Below are positions 55,532 through 63,610 of a DNA stretch of 64,000 nt, piece after piece. Position numbers and translations under genes: made by a program. The DNA comes from JAHBXE01 sp044222195 (GTDB lineage: Bacteria > Planctomycetota > Phycisphaerae > Phycisphaerales > UBA1924), in NCBI GenBank assembly GCA_044222195.1, contig JBGANS010000005.1, positions 124,001 to 188,000 on the forward strand, in the 5' to 3' direction. The notes under the pieces are model-generated. The model was not told the DNA's origin and made no database searches. It was given only the letters and a program-made list of their open reading frames with translations. Position 1 is the stretch's first letter; every line of letters starts with the position of its first letter.

Positions 55532-56662
55532 ATGTTTGGTTCCACACGAGTGTTGAGCATCGTCGCCGTCGTGACGTCACTGGCCGGCGCAGCCTTGGGT
55601 CAGACGCTGCGGACCGAGCAGGTGACGCCTCAATCGACCGACCCCGCGATCACCGGCTGGCTCAGCCCGCACTTCGCGGCCCTCGCCACGGACCGCCCGC
55701 ATCGCGGCCTTCTCTTTCTTTACATGCACGGCCAGGGTGGCAACGGCAGCGGCGCGACCGAACTCGTCAAGACCGCCGCCGAGGAGGGCTTCCACGCCGT
55801 CGGAGTAACCTACGCCTGCGATTGGAGCCCCTTCACGCTGTGCCAGGGCAGCGGCGATCCCGACTGCCCGGAAAAGGTCCGGCGCGAAACTCTCGAGGGT
55901 GCGGATTACTCCCCGTTTGTTTCGGTGTCGATGCCCAACTCTCTGGAGAACAGGCTCCGCAAGTTGCTCACGTTTCTGGACAACGCCCATCCGGGTGAGG
56001 GCTGGGGGGCGTACGTCGTCAAAGGGCAGATTCAGTGGGGCTCGATCGTGGTCTGGGGACACTCCATGGGAGGGGGCAATGTCGGCGTCCTCGCAAGACT
56101 CCACACGTTGGCCCGCGTGTGCATGTCCGCTCCAGCGGCCGACGGCGGCCCCGGAAGTCCCGCGGCGTGGTGGGCCGTGCACGCTACCCCCGCTTCGTCG
56201 TATTACGGCTTCTGCCACACCCAAGACCAGCTCTCGACCAAGGTCGCCTTCTGGAACGCCATCGGCATGGGAACCTTCGGCGCCGTCGTCGATGTCGCTT
56301 CCGCCTCACCGCCTTACGCGGGAACGCACGAACTTTCCACGAGTGTCGAGCCCGCTGTCTCCGGCCAGTATCACAACAGCGTGGTGGCCGATGGTGTCAC
56401 GCCACGCTTGCCCGATGGTTCACCCGTGTACAAAGTCACCTGGCGGCACATGATGACCGGCGGCCTGTCAGGAGCCTGCTTCGCCAACTGCGACGCATCG
56501 AGCGGGTCTCCCGTGCTCACGGCCAACGACTTCCAGTGCTTTCTGAACCGCTTCGCGGCCAACGATCCGTGGGCGAACTGCGACGGCAGCTCCGGCATCC
56601 CGACGCTGACTTCCAACGACTTCCAGTGTTTCCTGAACGCCTTCGCCGCCGGGTGCAGCTGA
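55532..56662 (+). CDS. secreted alpha/beta hydrolase with GC-type dockerin pair
   Basis: The protein has a signal peptide (FGSTRVLSIVAVVTSLAGAALG) and an alpha/beta-hydrolase fold: LLFLYMHGQGGNGSG (oxyanion region), the nucleophile in VWGHSMGGGN and a late HNSVVADG that could hold the His. The frame begins at MFGSTRV after GGAGC; the open codons before it are shadows of the previous dockerin pair. It ends with the dockerin pair (56477-56659). It could be an esterase working with the peptidase before it. Confidence 0.78.
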   Translation: MFGSTRVLSIVAVVTSLAGAALGQTLRTEQVTPQSTDPAITGWLSPHFAALATDRPHRGLLFLYMHGQGGNGSGATELVKTAAEEGFHAVGVTYACDWSPFTLCQGSGDPDCPEKVRRETLEGADYSPFVSVSMPNSLENRLRKLLTFLDNAHPGEGWGAYVVKGQIQWGSIVVWGHSMGGGNVGVLARLHTLARVCMSAPAADGGPGSPAAWWAVHATPASSYYGFCHTQDQLSTKVAFWNAIGMGTFGAVVDVASASPPYAGTHELSTSVEPAVSGQYHNSVVADGVTPRLPDGSPVYKVTWRHMMTGGLSGACFANCDASSGSPVLTANDFQCFLNRFAANDPWANCDGSSGIPTLTSNDFQCFLNAFAAGCS

Positions 56663-56686
56663 TCCACCCGGGCCAAGGCAGAGTGG

Positions 56687-57631
56687 TCAGAGAAGCCGGA
56701 GTCTCTTCAGATCTTCGACCGGCTCTTCAAATGAGCACGAGCCGTAGGACAGGCAGAACGCCTCCCGCGCCCGCGCGATCTGCGCCACTTCCAGGAACTG
56801 TCCGTTCCAGCGAACTCCCTCGTCGGTGAAGTGGAAGTTTCCCGGCGTCCGATCGTCCAACACCTCCGCGGCCCGATCGGCTTCCAGTCGATTGGCGAAG
56901 ATCAACGCGGCCGCGACAAACACGTTGACGAACCCATGCATGGTGCCGCAGGGCGCGCCGGTGTCGTAGGTCAGCGGGTATTCCGCGCGGACCGGGTGAT
57001 GAAGCCCGGCGGTCGCTTTGAATGCCACGCCCGCGCCGGCGCACGCCACCATGAACTCCGCCACGGCTCGCGTGGAGGGAAATGCCTCGGCCACGATCCC
57101 CCCGGTGCGGACCTTGGCCGCCGCGCCATGCCCCGCCAGGGCGGCGACAAAGCCACGGCAATCCCCGCCGCTCACCACCTCGCCCGGAAACTCGAAAAAC
57201 GGGAGCAGTTCATCGGGGATGATGTCGATCGCGCTGTCGACCTGGTCCGGCCGCGAGACCTTGAGTTCGATCGCGTCCGCGGCACACAAGCCGTGGTCCT
57301 CACGCTCGTGATGAGCGTTGAACCCGGCGATGGTGTCCAGGTCCTTGTTCAGCTCTCCATCGATGATGACACTCACCCGCCACGGCTCGCCCGCGACATG
57401 CTCCCGGTAGCCACTCGTGGCAAAGGTCCCGGGCATCATCGCGGCGGCGGCTTTCGAGAACTCGCGCAGCCGCGAGGCGGGACAGATGAACCGTCCGAGC
57501 ATCCACTGGTGCTCGCCCGCGATCGACCGCGCATACATCTCCGCGGCGGGCGGCATCGCCAGTTTCGCCGGCGGGAACAGCCCCGCGTAGTCGATGAGCC
57601 CGGCCATGAGCGTTCGCAGCGCCTCGGTCAT
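56687..57631 (-). CDS. conserved hypothetical protein
   Basis: The 314-residue protein is soluble and has conserved-looking motifs, KATAGLHHPVR, TMHGFVNVFVAAAL and LIDYAGLFPPAKL, that I recall from hypothetical proteins in many bacteria; a barrel-like fold with a phosphate-binding end is possible. No function can be given. It is convergent with the dockerin-hydrolase gene, 24 bases away. Confidence 0.65.
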   Translation of the reverse strand: MTEALRTLMAGLIDYAGLFPPAKLAMPPAAEMYARSIAGEHQWMLGRFICPASRLREFSKAAAAMMPGTFATSGYREHVAGEPWRVSVIIDGELNKDLDTIAGFNAHHEREDHGLCAADAIELKVSRPDQVDSAIDIIPDELLPFFEFPGEVVSGGDCRGFVAALAGHGAAAKVRTGGIVAEAFPSTRAVAEFMVACAGAGVAFKATAGLHHPVRAEYPLTYDTGAPCGTMHGFVNVFVAAALIFANRLEADRAAEVLDDRTPGNFHFTDEGVRWNGQFLEVAQIARAREAFCLSYGSCSFEEPVEDLKRLRLL

Positions 57632-57731
57632 GATGACAGGGTAGGGGTTGAGGATGGAGCAAGCCCGTGAAGGATGCCCGAAGTGGCTCGCACGATGAGG
57701 CGATGCGCAGCCGCCCGCGCCGCTGTGGCGG

Positions 57732-58841
57732 CTACTTCCGGCCCGCGCCCGTCATAACGCTTTCCCACGCGACCATCGCTTCATCGGGCGCCCGCGTCGG
57801 ATCAAAAAAGTCCGCGGCGACTTTCTCGAACATCGCATGCCTGCGCAAGTCGGCGAGACCGCCGTCAAAGTGCCCGTAGTTCGTGACGAATCTCCACTTC
57901 GAGCCAGGATCCGAGCCGAGCGCGTTGAACACCGCCGCCGCCGAGGGCGCTGGAACTACGTCGTCCCGCATCGCCAGCTTGCACAGCACCGGGCACGTCA
58001 CCCGCCGGGCATGAACCGCGGCGTCAAAGACGCGGAGCATCGTGCTCACCTCGGATTGCAGGTTGGGGTGCGCGGCCAGGAATCGGCGGATCCGCCCGCC
58101 GGCGCCGCTCCCGCAGGCGTGCTCCGGCAGCGACAGGCGCCACGGCCAGTCGCCCAGCGTCGGAAGGCCGAGCACAAGCCGAGCCGGTTCATTGATATCT
58201 GACAGCTGCGACGCGGCGATGACCGCGAGCGCGCCCCCGAACGACTCGCCGTGGATGAACATCGGCGCCGTTTGGGCGTCGGCGCCGAGGTGCCCGCGCA
58301 GCGCCCGGCAGGCGTTGACCACATCCGCCGCGCCGTACGAGAATGACCAGTCACTGCCGTAGCCTCGGTCGGTGAGCGGCACTTCAAGTCCGTGCGTGAT
58401 CCACTCGCCCCCGCCCTTGTGCCCGCAGTGCCGCACGAGCTGGGGCGTGTCGATGCTGGACCCGGCGTACCCGCGCACGCGCACCACGAGCACCGCCAGG
58501 CCACGCTCCGCGAAGGCCTTCCAATCTTCGGCCGACTGTGCCAGGCTTGGCACATTCTCATAGCCGTGCAGGACGACCAGACCACCCCGAGGCCGGCCGC
58601 CCCGGGGCCTCAGAAGCGAGCAGCCAATCCGAACGTGCCGGCAGCTCTCGAACTCATGGGTCGCGGAAGGGTCGCTCGGATCGGAGCTGGCGTGATCGCG
58701 ACTGAGAAGCCGCGGACGGTCGGCCATGACGCCCGCTGTCCACGTTTTCCAGAACGATCCATGGCGGATGGACCGCGACGGTTCGCCGACATGGGCGAGC
58801 GTCGCGATCGGGGAGAGGCCGAAGTCATCCGGCTCGTTCAT
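57732..58841 (-). CDS. alpha/beta hydrolase, acetyl-xylan-esterase-like
   Basis: The fold shows GGLVVLHGYEN, the nucleophile elbow IHGESFGGALA and an end with CPVLCKLAMRDDVVPAP (Asp) and TNYGHFDGG (His), which resembles the cephalosporin-C deacetylase/acetyl xylan esterase group. There is no signal peptide, so it is probably cytoplasmic. It begins just before the stop of the TolB-like gene upstream (58841 versus 58846). The substrate is an ester, otherwise unknown. Confidence 0.78.
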   Translation of the reverse strand: MNEPDDFGLSPIATLAHVGEPSRSIRHGSFWKTWTAGVMADRPRLLSRDHASSDPSDPSATHEFESCRHVRIGCSLLRPRGGRPRGGLVVLHGYENVPSLAQSAEDWKAFAERGLAVLVVRVRGYAGSSIDTPQLVRHCGHKGGGEWITHGLEVPLTDRGYGSDWSFSYGAADVVNACRALRGHLGADAQTAPMFIHGESFGGALAVIAASQLSDINEPARLVLGLPTLGDWPWRLSLPEHACGSGAGGRIRRFLAAHPNLQSEVSTMLRVFDAAVHARRVTCPVLCKLAMRDDVVPAPSAAAVFNALGSDPGSKWRFVTNYGHFDGGLADLRRHAMFEKVAADFFDPTRAPDEAMVAWESVMTGAGRK

Positions 58842-58845
58842 CCCG

Positions 58846-60108
58846 TCATTGTTCCAGCTTCAGACCCGCCGCGTTGAAGTCGGCGACCCAGAGCTGGCTG
58901 GAGGCTTTCTGCTCACCGGCGACCATCGGGCCACGCTGGGCGGTCCACATCATGGTCTTGCCGTCGGGGCTGAAGACCGGCAGAACGTCGGCGCCGTTGG
59001 CCTGCGTGATGCGGACACGCTTGAGGTCTGCGGCCTTTGCCCCGCCGCGGAGCTTCGCCGCCCCGGCCTCGACGGCAAAGACCTCATAGTTCCCGTGGCT
59101 GACTTCGCTGGAGCCGTAGATCAGGTACGAGCTGGTGGCGTCCCAGAACGGAGCCCAGTTCACGGCGGCGTTGTCGGTGACCTGGTATTCGCGATCGATC
59201 CCGACCGGCACGCCGTTGTCAAACTTCAGATCGGCCACGTAGAGCTGCAGAAGATCGTTGAGCTTGCGGTCGGAGCGATAGCAGATGCGCTTGCCGTCGG
59301 GCGAGAAGAACGGCCCGCCGTCATACCCGTCGGCCGTCACGAGGGCGTGATGCTTGTTCGTCTGCGTGTCGAACACGTAAATGTCCGCGTCGGCACGCCC
59401 GCCGGGCTTGCGGTCTTCCCGGACATGCCCGTACAGGATGAACCGCCCATCGCGCGAGTACGAGCATTCCGCGTCGTAGTCCGGACGGGTAAACACGGGC
59501 TTCACCGTCGCCGCGTCCGGCGCCCAGAGCACCGGCGGGCTGTCCGGGTGCGTGTCGCGGAAGATCTGGTCCACGACGCGCTCCACGACCTCGGCCTCCT
59601 GCGGGAACATCCAGACGTACTTGCGCTCGCCCACTCGGAACTCGGAGTGCTGCTCCGTCGCCGGCGCGGTGATGGTCGAGCCGAAGATGATCTTGTGGGG
59701 CTGCGTCGGATGGAACCACCCGCACGAGTTCCACGAGCCCGGCGGGCTGACCATGATCGGCTTCTCGATGCCCGTGATTCGTCCGCCGTCGTTGCGCGTC
59801 AGTTTCGCAACATACATCGAGTAGTGCGCATCCGGCGCGGCACCCGCGGCCGGCACGGGCGTGGCCTGGAAAATGATCCATCGCGCGTCGGGGCTGAAGT
59901 ATGCCTCTCCCGCCTTCAGGAACTGCTCGCGGCTCGTGAGTTGCACGTGCCGGCTTAGGATCGGGGCCTCCAGCGACTTCCAGTCGAGCGGAGCCTGCGC
60001 GGGCGCCTCGGCGTGCGGGTCCACGGCCGGTTTCTCCGGCTGCACGCCGCAGGAAGCGCCGCTGAAGAGGCCGAGTACCATGATGCCGGATGTCAGGGAG
60101 TTCTTCAC
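58846..60108 (-). CDS. TolB-like beta-propeller lipoprotein
   Basis: The start is set at GTG 60108, preceded by GGAAAGG and giving a lipoprotein-type N-terminus (VKNSLTSGIMVLGLFSGASC, Cys20). The rest has PD40/WD40-like repeats: EAYFSPDARWIIFQAT, ECSYSRDGRFILYGH, GGPFFSPDGKRICYRSD, WAPFWDATSSYLIYGS and VLPVFSPDGKTMMWTA. A TTG at 60153 is also possible. It is probably on the periplasmic face and binds other proteins. It is followed on the same strand by the esterase-like gene. Confidence 0.78.
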   Translation of the reverse strand: MKNSLTSGIMVLGLFSGASCGVQPEKPAVDPHAEAPAQAPLDWKSLEAPILSRHVQLTSREQFLKAGEAYFSPDARWIIFQATPVPAAGAAPDAHYSMYVAKLTRNDGGRITGIEKPIMVSPPGSWNSCGWFHPTQPHKIIFGSTITAPATEQHSEFRVGERKYVWMFPQEAEVVERVVDQIFRDTHPDSPPVLWAPDAATVKPVFTRPDYDAECSYSRDGRFILYGHVREDRKPGGRADADIYVFDTQTNKHHALVTADGYDGGPFFSPDGKRICYRSDRKLNDLLQLYVADLKFDNGVPVGIDREYQVTDNAAVNWAPFWDATSSYLIYGSSEVSHGNYEVFAVEAGAAKLRGGAKAADLKRVRITQANGADVLPVFSPDGKTMMWTAQRGPMVAGEQKASSQLWVADFNAAGLKLEQ

Positions 60109-60206
60109 AGCAGCCTTTCCGTTCGGGGAAGGAGGTTCCAACGTCGCCCCCAAGCGTAGAAGTGCGATCGGGGCCCATCCCTCAGGGAGGTTTCCCTGTT
60201 CAGATC

Positions 60207-60851
60207 GTGATCGTCGCCTCAGCCCCGGGGTTCGCCGTCATCGAAAAGCCCTCGGGAATGCTCTCGGTCCCCGGAAAGGGGCCGGACAAAGCCGACTGCG
60301 CGGCGGCACGGGTGGCGGCTCTCTTTCCCCACGCCCGAGGGCCCCTCATCGTTCACCGGCTGGACATGGAAACTTCAGGTCTTCTGGTGTTCGGTCTCGA
60401 TGAGGCGACCCAGCGGGACCTTTCGGCGCAGTTTGAACGCCGCGCCGTCGAAAAGAGCTACACGGCCCTGCTGACTTCGGGCCTGCGCCCCGGCTGGACC
60501 GGCCCCGACCCGCTCGACCGTGACGAGGGTGAAGTGTCATTGCCGATGAGGGGCGATCTGGATCGTCGCCCGCTCCAGGTCGTGGATCCGGAGAACGGTC
60601 GGGAAGCCGTCACCCGTTGGCGCATCATGGGGCGCGAAGCAGACCGCATCCGCGTCAGGTTTGAGCCTCTGACCGGGAGGACCCATCAGCTCCGCGTGCA
60701 CGCCTCCTCGGGCCTGGGGCACCCGATCATCGGGGACGAGCTCTACGCCGGCCCCGAAGCACCGCGCCTAATGCTCCACGCGGCGCACCTGTCCTTCCTG
60801 GAGCCGGGCACCGGGCGACGAGTCGAGTTCTCATCGTCACCGCCCTTCTAG
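60207..60851 (+). CDS. RluA family pseudouridine synthase
   Basis: The enzyme isomerises uridine in structured RNA. The catalytic Asp is in HRLDMETSG (Asp53 from this start), with PLTGRTHQLRVH and GHPIIGDELY as in RluA. The start, GTG 60207, leaves a short N-terminus; further upstream, GTG codons and an ATG at 60090 are open but the sequence is not family-like. The exact RNA site is unknown. Confidence 0.82.
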   Translation: MIVASAPGFAVIEKPSGMLSVPGKGPDKADCAAARVAALFPHARGPLIVHRLDMETSGLLVFGLDEATQRDLSAQFERRAVEKSYTALLTSGLRPGWTGPDPLDRDEGEVSLPMRGDLDRRPLQVVDPENGREAVTRWRIMGREADRIRVRFEPLTGRTHQLRVHASSGLGHPIIGDELYAGPEAPRLMLHAAHLSFLEPGTGRRVEFSSSPPF

Positions 60852-60946
60852 ATCAAGCGTCAAAGGCGACGAGATCGCCGCACAGCCGCTGGTGGGTGGA
60901 TGAGCACACTGAACGGCGTGCCGCTCGACGCGAACGGGTCCTTCGA

Positions 60947-60973
60947 AACTCTGCGTGCTCCGCGCCCTCTGCG
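60947..60973. repeat. three degenerate 9-base tandem units
   Basis: AACTCTGCG, TGCTCCGCG and CCCTCTGCG follow one another between 60947 and 60973. On the minus strand this reads CGCAGAGGG-CGCGGAGCA-CGCAGAGTT, like short tandem arrays I recall from planctomycete and other genomes. It lies in the 136-base space between two convergent genes. Confidence 0.45.
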
Positions 60974-60987
60974 TTCACAATCCGCCT

Positions 60988-61500
60988 TCACAGCCGAAGC
61001 ACATAAGGCGCCGGTTGCTGCGGCGTTGAGAGCCCCAGCCGCTCCACCGCCCGCGTCAGCCCGGTGACATCGTCGTCGTGAAAGCTGTCCACGTCGTAGC
61101 TGTCCGCATCGAGCACGCCCCAGCACGATCCATCGGGCTCGAAGAGGGGAATGACCAGTTCGGACTTGTCCTTGGGGTCGCACGCGATGTAGTTGGGGCC
61201 GAGCGTCGCGACGTCGCGGACAATGATCGGCTTGCGCTCCTTCCAGCACCGCCCGCACATGCCGTGCAGGCCGATGGGAGAGCACGCGGGCTTGTCTCGC
61301 CGGGCGTGCAGAAGCATCTCATCGCGGTCGAGCGCCTTGGTGTAGAACCCGATCCACGACACGCCACGCTGGCCCAGGGTCTCCCACATCGCATCCACCG
61401 CGACCTGCATCATCGCGGCGCGGTCCGGCACAGGCTTGAGGCGCGACACCATCCCCGCGTAGTCCCGGTACGCGCGTGCGCCAACCGTCGCCTTCAGCAT
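60988..61500 (-). CDS. GAF-domain free methionine-R-sulfoxide reductase-like protein
   Basis: The 170-residue protein is a GAF domain of the fRMsr type: VSWIGFYTKALDRDEMLLHA, DKPACSPIGLHGMCGRC, YIACDPKDKSELVIPLF and GVLDADSYDVDSFHDDD. All three cysteines used by fRMsr (in DKPAC, MCG and YIACD) are present, so reduction of free Met-(R)-sulfoxide is plausible. It starts at ATG 61500, close to rpsR on the same strand. Confidence 0.82.
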   Translation of the reverse strand: MLKATVGARAYRDYAGMVSRLKPVPDRAAMMQVAVDAMWETLGQRGVSWIGFYTKALDRDEMLLHARRDKPACSPIGLHGMCGRCWKERKPIIVRDVATLGPNYIACDPKDKSELVIPLFEPDGSCWGVLDADSYDVDSFHDDDVTGLTRAVERLGLSTPQQPAPYVLRL

Positions 61501-61510
61501 GGGGGCACTC

Positions 61511-61756
61511 TTAGAGAGTCGCGGACGTGTACGGGAGCAGACCCATGAAGCGCGCCCGCTTGATCGCCTGGGCCAGCATGCGCTGCTCGGACGCCGAAGC
61601 GGAGAGCCGCTTGCGACCGTAGATCTTTCCGTTGGGGCTCATCAGGCGCCGGAGCGTCTCGACATCCTTCCAATCCACGTACACCTTCCCGGTGCCCGCG
61701 GTCTTGGCCATCTTGATCTTCTGTCCCGGCGGCGTGAAACGGCTGAACTTGCTCAT
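61511..61756 (-). CDS. rpsR: 30S ribosomal protein S18
   Basis: The 81-residue S18 protein has VYVDWKDVETLRRLMSPNGKIYGRKRLSASASEQRMLAQAIKRARFMGLLPY, the conserved core. The start MSKFSRFTPPG was chosen because it gives the usual length; 39 codons open before it are unlike S18. It stands alone, without rpsF, ssb or rplI nearby, which is less common than the rpsF-rpsR arrangement. Confidence 0.93.
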   Translation of the reverse strand: MSKFSRFTPPGQKIKMAKTAGTGKVYVDWKDVETLRRLMSPNGKIYGRKRLSASASEQRMLAQAIKRARFMGLLPYTSATL

Positions 61757-61906
61757 ACAAACTCCGTCTTGGTCAGTTTCGGCCCGGAAACCCGGGCGAC
61801 GGTTGGGGGGCGAGTATAGGCGGTCACTTGGCGTTCGAATCCCGTTGGCCCGCTCACGAGCCCCAGGGTGCAACTACTTGCCGCAGCTGCCGTTATCGCC
61901 CAAGCC

Positions 61907-62386
61907 TCAGGTCCCGGAGGGCCGTGAAGCCGGGCCGGCGACCGCATCGAGCGACACCCTTCCCGCCCCGCACACAGCCAGCACCGCCGCCCCCGCGCAC
62001 AGGACCAGGTTCTCTCCGACCTTGCACCACCCGATTGGTCCTTCGCAAAACAGCTTGTACTTTCCAAAGCACCCGCAATCCAGCGGAAGGTGCCGCAGGA
62101 TCGCCGACACGATCCCGACAAGAAACACGCCCATCAGCAGAAGGAACACCCCCGCCGACGCCCGCGTCCAGATCCCCAGCACCAGCCCCACCCCGCAGAA
62201 AATCTCCGTCCACGGAATCGCAAACGTCGCCAGTTCTACCAGGCTCCGCGGCAGGCCAAGCCGGAACGCCTCGATGGCCTCCGAGAACGGCAGCGGCAGC
62301 GCGATCTTGTTGTACGCCGCGAAAAGGAAGATCCCTCCCAGCGCCACGCGGAGCACGAGCGCCACGGCTGTGTACGCGCCGCTCAT
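61907..62386 (-). CDS. DoxX/MauE family membrane protein
   Basis: Four membrane helices (ALVLRVALGGIFLFAAYNKIAL, ELATFAIPWTEIFCGVGLVLG, AGVFLLLMGVFLVGIVSAIL, NLVLCAGAAVLAVCGAG) and a loop PLDCGCFGKYKLFCEGPIGWC with five cysteines fit the MauE/DoxX redox-associated group. It starts inside the stop of the rhodanese gene (ATGA), so it is co-translated with the sulfur-related genes. Confidence 0.8.
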   Translation of the reverse strand: MSGAYTAVALVLRVALGGIFLFAAYNKIALPLPFSEAIEAFRLGLPRSLVELATFAIPWTEIFCGVGLVLGIWTRASAGVFLLLMGVFLVGIVSAILRHLPLDCGCFGKYKLFCEGPIGWCKVGENLVLCAGAAVLAVCGAGRVSLDAVAGPASRPSGT

Positions 62387-62943
62387 TGAAACCCGGCCTC
62401 AGGCCCCGACTCGACCGGGAGCTTCGCGGCCTGCCAACCCGGGAATCCCGCCTTGATGATGTGCATGGGGCCGATGCCCTTGTTGAGCGCCAGGAGCCGC
62501 TTGACGACATTCGCCGAATCCGTGCACAACTCGCCGTGGCAATACACGACGACTTCCATCCCCGGCAGGTAGTTGAGCACTTTGCTCGGGGGCGGGCCGT
62601 CGAGATCTGACTTCTCCAGCTGCATCGCGCCGGTCACGTGCGACTGCAGAAACTCGGCCTTGGGCCGCGCATCGATGAACACGGCATTGTGCCCGTCGTA
62701 GAGCGTCTTGGCCGCTTCGACCGAGATCAGGTCCGCCCCGTCCACCGGCGCCGCGGCGGCCGGCTCGACCTTTCCTGTCGGCGCCGGCGTTCCGGGCTGT
62801 TCGGGCCTCGCCGGCGAGCCCTGCCGGCCCGTGTTGTCCACGATCTTGACCGGCGGTGGGAGGTGCGTCCTGAGCGAAAAAATCAGCCCCGTGACGAGCC
62901 CCGCCCCGATGATGACCATCGCCTGAAGCCAGAATCGCTGCAT
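62383..62943 (-). CDS. membrane-anchored rhodanese-like protein (1)
   Basis: An N-terminal anchor (QRFWLQAMVIIGAGLVTGLIFSL) is followed by a Pro/Ala linker and a rhodanese domain: LISVEAAKTLYDGHNAVFIDARPKAEF, HVTGAMQLE, then YCHGELCTDS, where the active Cys and a second Cys lie five residues apart, and AGFPGWQAA. It should act outside the membrane. Its start overlaps nothing upstream, and its stop is coupled to DoxX. Confidence 0.82.
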   Translation of the reverse strand: MQRFWLQAMVIIGAGLVTGLIFSLRTHLPPPVKIVDNTGRQGSPARPEQPGTPAPTGKVEPAAAAPVDGADLISVEAAKTLYDGHNAVFIDARPKAEFLQSHVTGAMQLEKSDLDGPPPSKVLNYLPGMEVVVYCHGELCTDSANVVKRLLALNKGIGPMHIIKAGFPGWQAAKLPVESGPEAGFQ

Positions 62944-62958
62944 CGGTGCCCCCGGCCG

Positions 62959-63600
62959 TCAGTCGAAACCGACTTCGTTACCCTTGTCCACCAGGTTCGG
63001 ATACGCCGCCTTCCATCCCGGGAAGCCCGCCTTGATGATGAACACCGGGCCGATGTCGAGCTTGAGCGACTCGAAGTACCGTCCAACTTCAATCGAATCG
63101 GTGCACAGTTCGCCGTGGCAGTAGAGCACGATGCACGAACCCGGCAGGTAGTTGCGGACTTTGGGCTGCGGCACGCCGCGGGTGTAGGCCGTCGGGTAGT
63201 ACATCGCTCCGCGGATGTGCCCGTCGTCTCGGAACTCCAGGAAGGTGCGGGCGTCGATGAAGATCACCTGCCGGCCCTGGTATTCCTTGGTGTCGTAGAG
63301 CTCCTTGGCACGCTCCACGCTGATGAACCACTTCTTCACCGCTTCGTCGATCGTCGTGACCGACGCTGCCGCGGCCGGCGGCGTGGCGGCTGTCGTCGCC
63401 GCCGGCGCAGGCGCCGCGGGAGCCGGTGCGGCCGGTGTTGAGGCCGGTGCCGCCGGGGCGGAAACCGGCTCCGGCGCCTTCGCGGGCGCCGGAGCCGCGG
63501 TCTGTTTCGCCGGCGCGGGCGGTGCGGCGTGATGCTCCGAGCAGGAGACGCACGCACAGGCAAGCGATACGGCGACGATGGCGATTCGGTGGTGAATCAT
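62959..63600 (-). CDS. lipoprotein rhodanese-like protein (2)
   Basis: This paralogue has a lipoprotein-like start (MIHHRIAIVAVSLACACVSC), a 70-residue Ala/Pro linker (APAKQTAAPAPAKAPEPV) and a rhodanese domain with VIFIDARTFLEFRDDGHIRGAMYYP, YCHGELCTDS and AGFPGWKAA. The active-site loop is the same as in copy 1. It precedes it on the same strand with 15 bases between, so they form one unit. Confidence 0.8.
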   Translation of the reverse strand: MIHHRIAIVAVSLACACVSCSEHHAAPPAPAKQTAAPAPAKAPEPVSAPAAPASTPAAPAPAAPAPAATTAATPPAAAASVTTIDEAVKKWFISVERAKELYDTKEYQGRQVIFIDARTFLEFRDDGHIRGAMYYPTAYTRGVPQPKVRNYLPGSCIVLYCHGELCTDSIEVGRYFESLKLDIGPVFIIKAGFPGWKAAYPNLVDKGNEVGFD

Positions 63601-63610
63601 CGGTAACAGG

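Noticed and set aside
61813..61818. TATACT as a -10 element for rpsR
   Set aside because: The sequence 17 bases upstream does not resemble a -35 box, so it was not listed as a promoter.
61820..61880. possible tRNA T-arm (GTTCGAATCCC)
   Set aside because: The bases flanking the loop do not pair as a T stem and no acceptor or anticodon arm is found around it.
63305..63532. Ala/Gly-rich open frame on the + strand
   Set aside because: It is antisense to the Ala/Pro linker of the second rhodanese.
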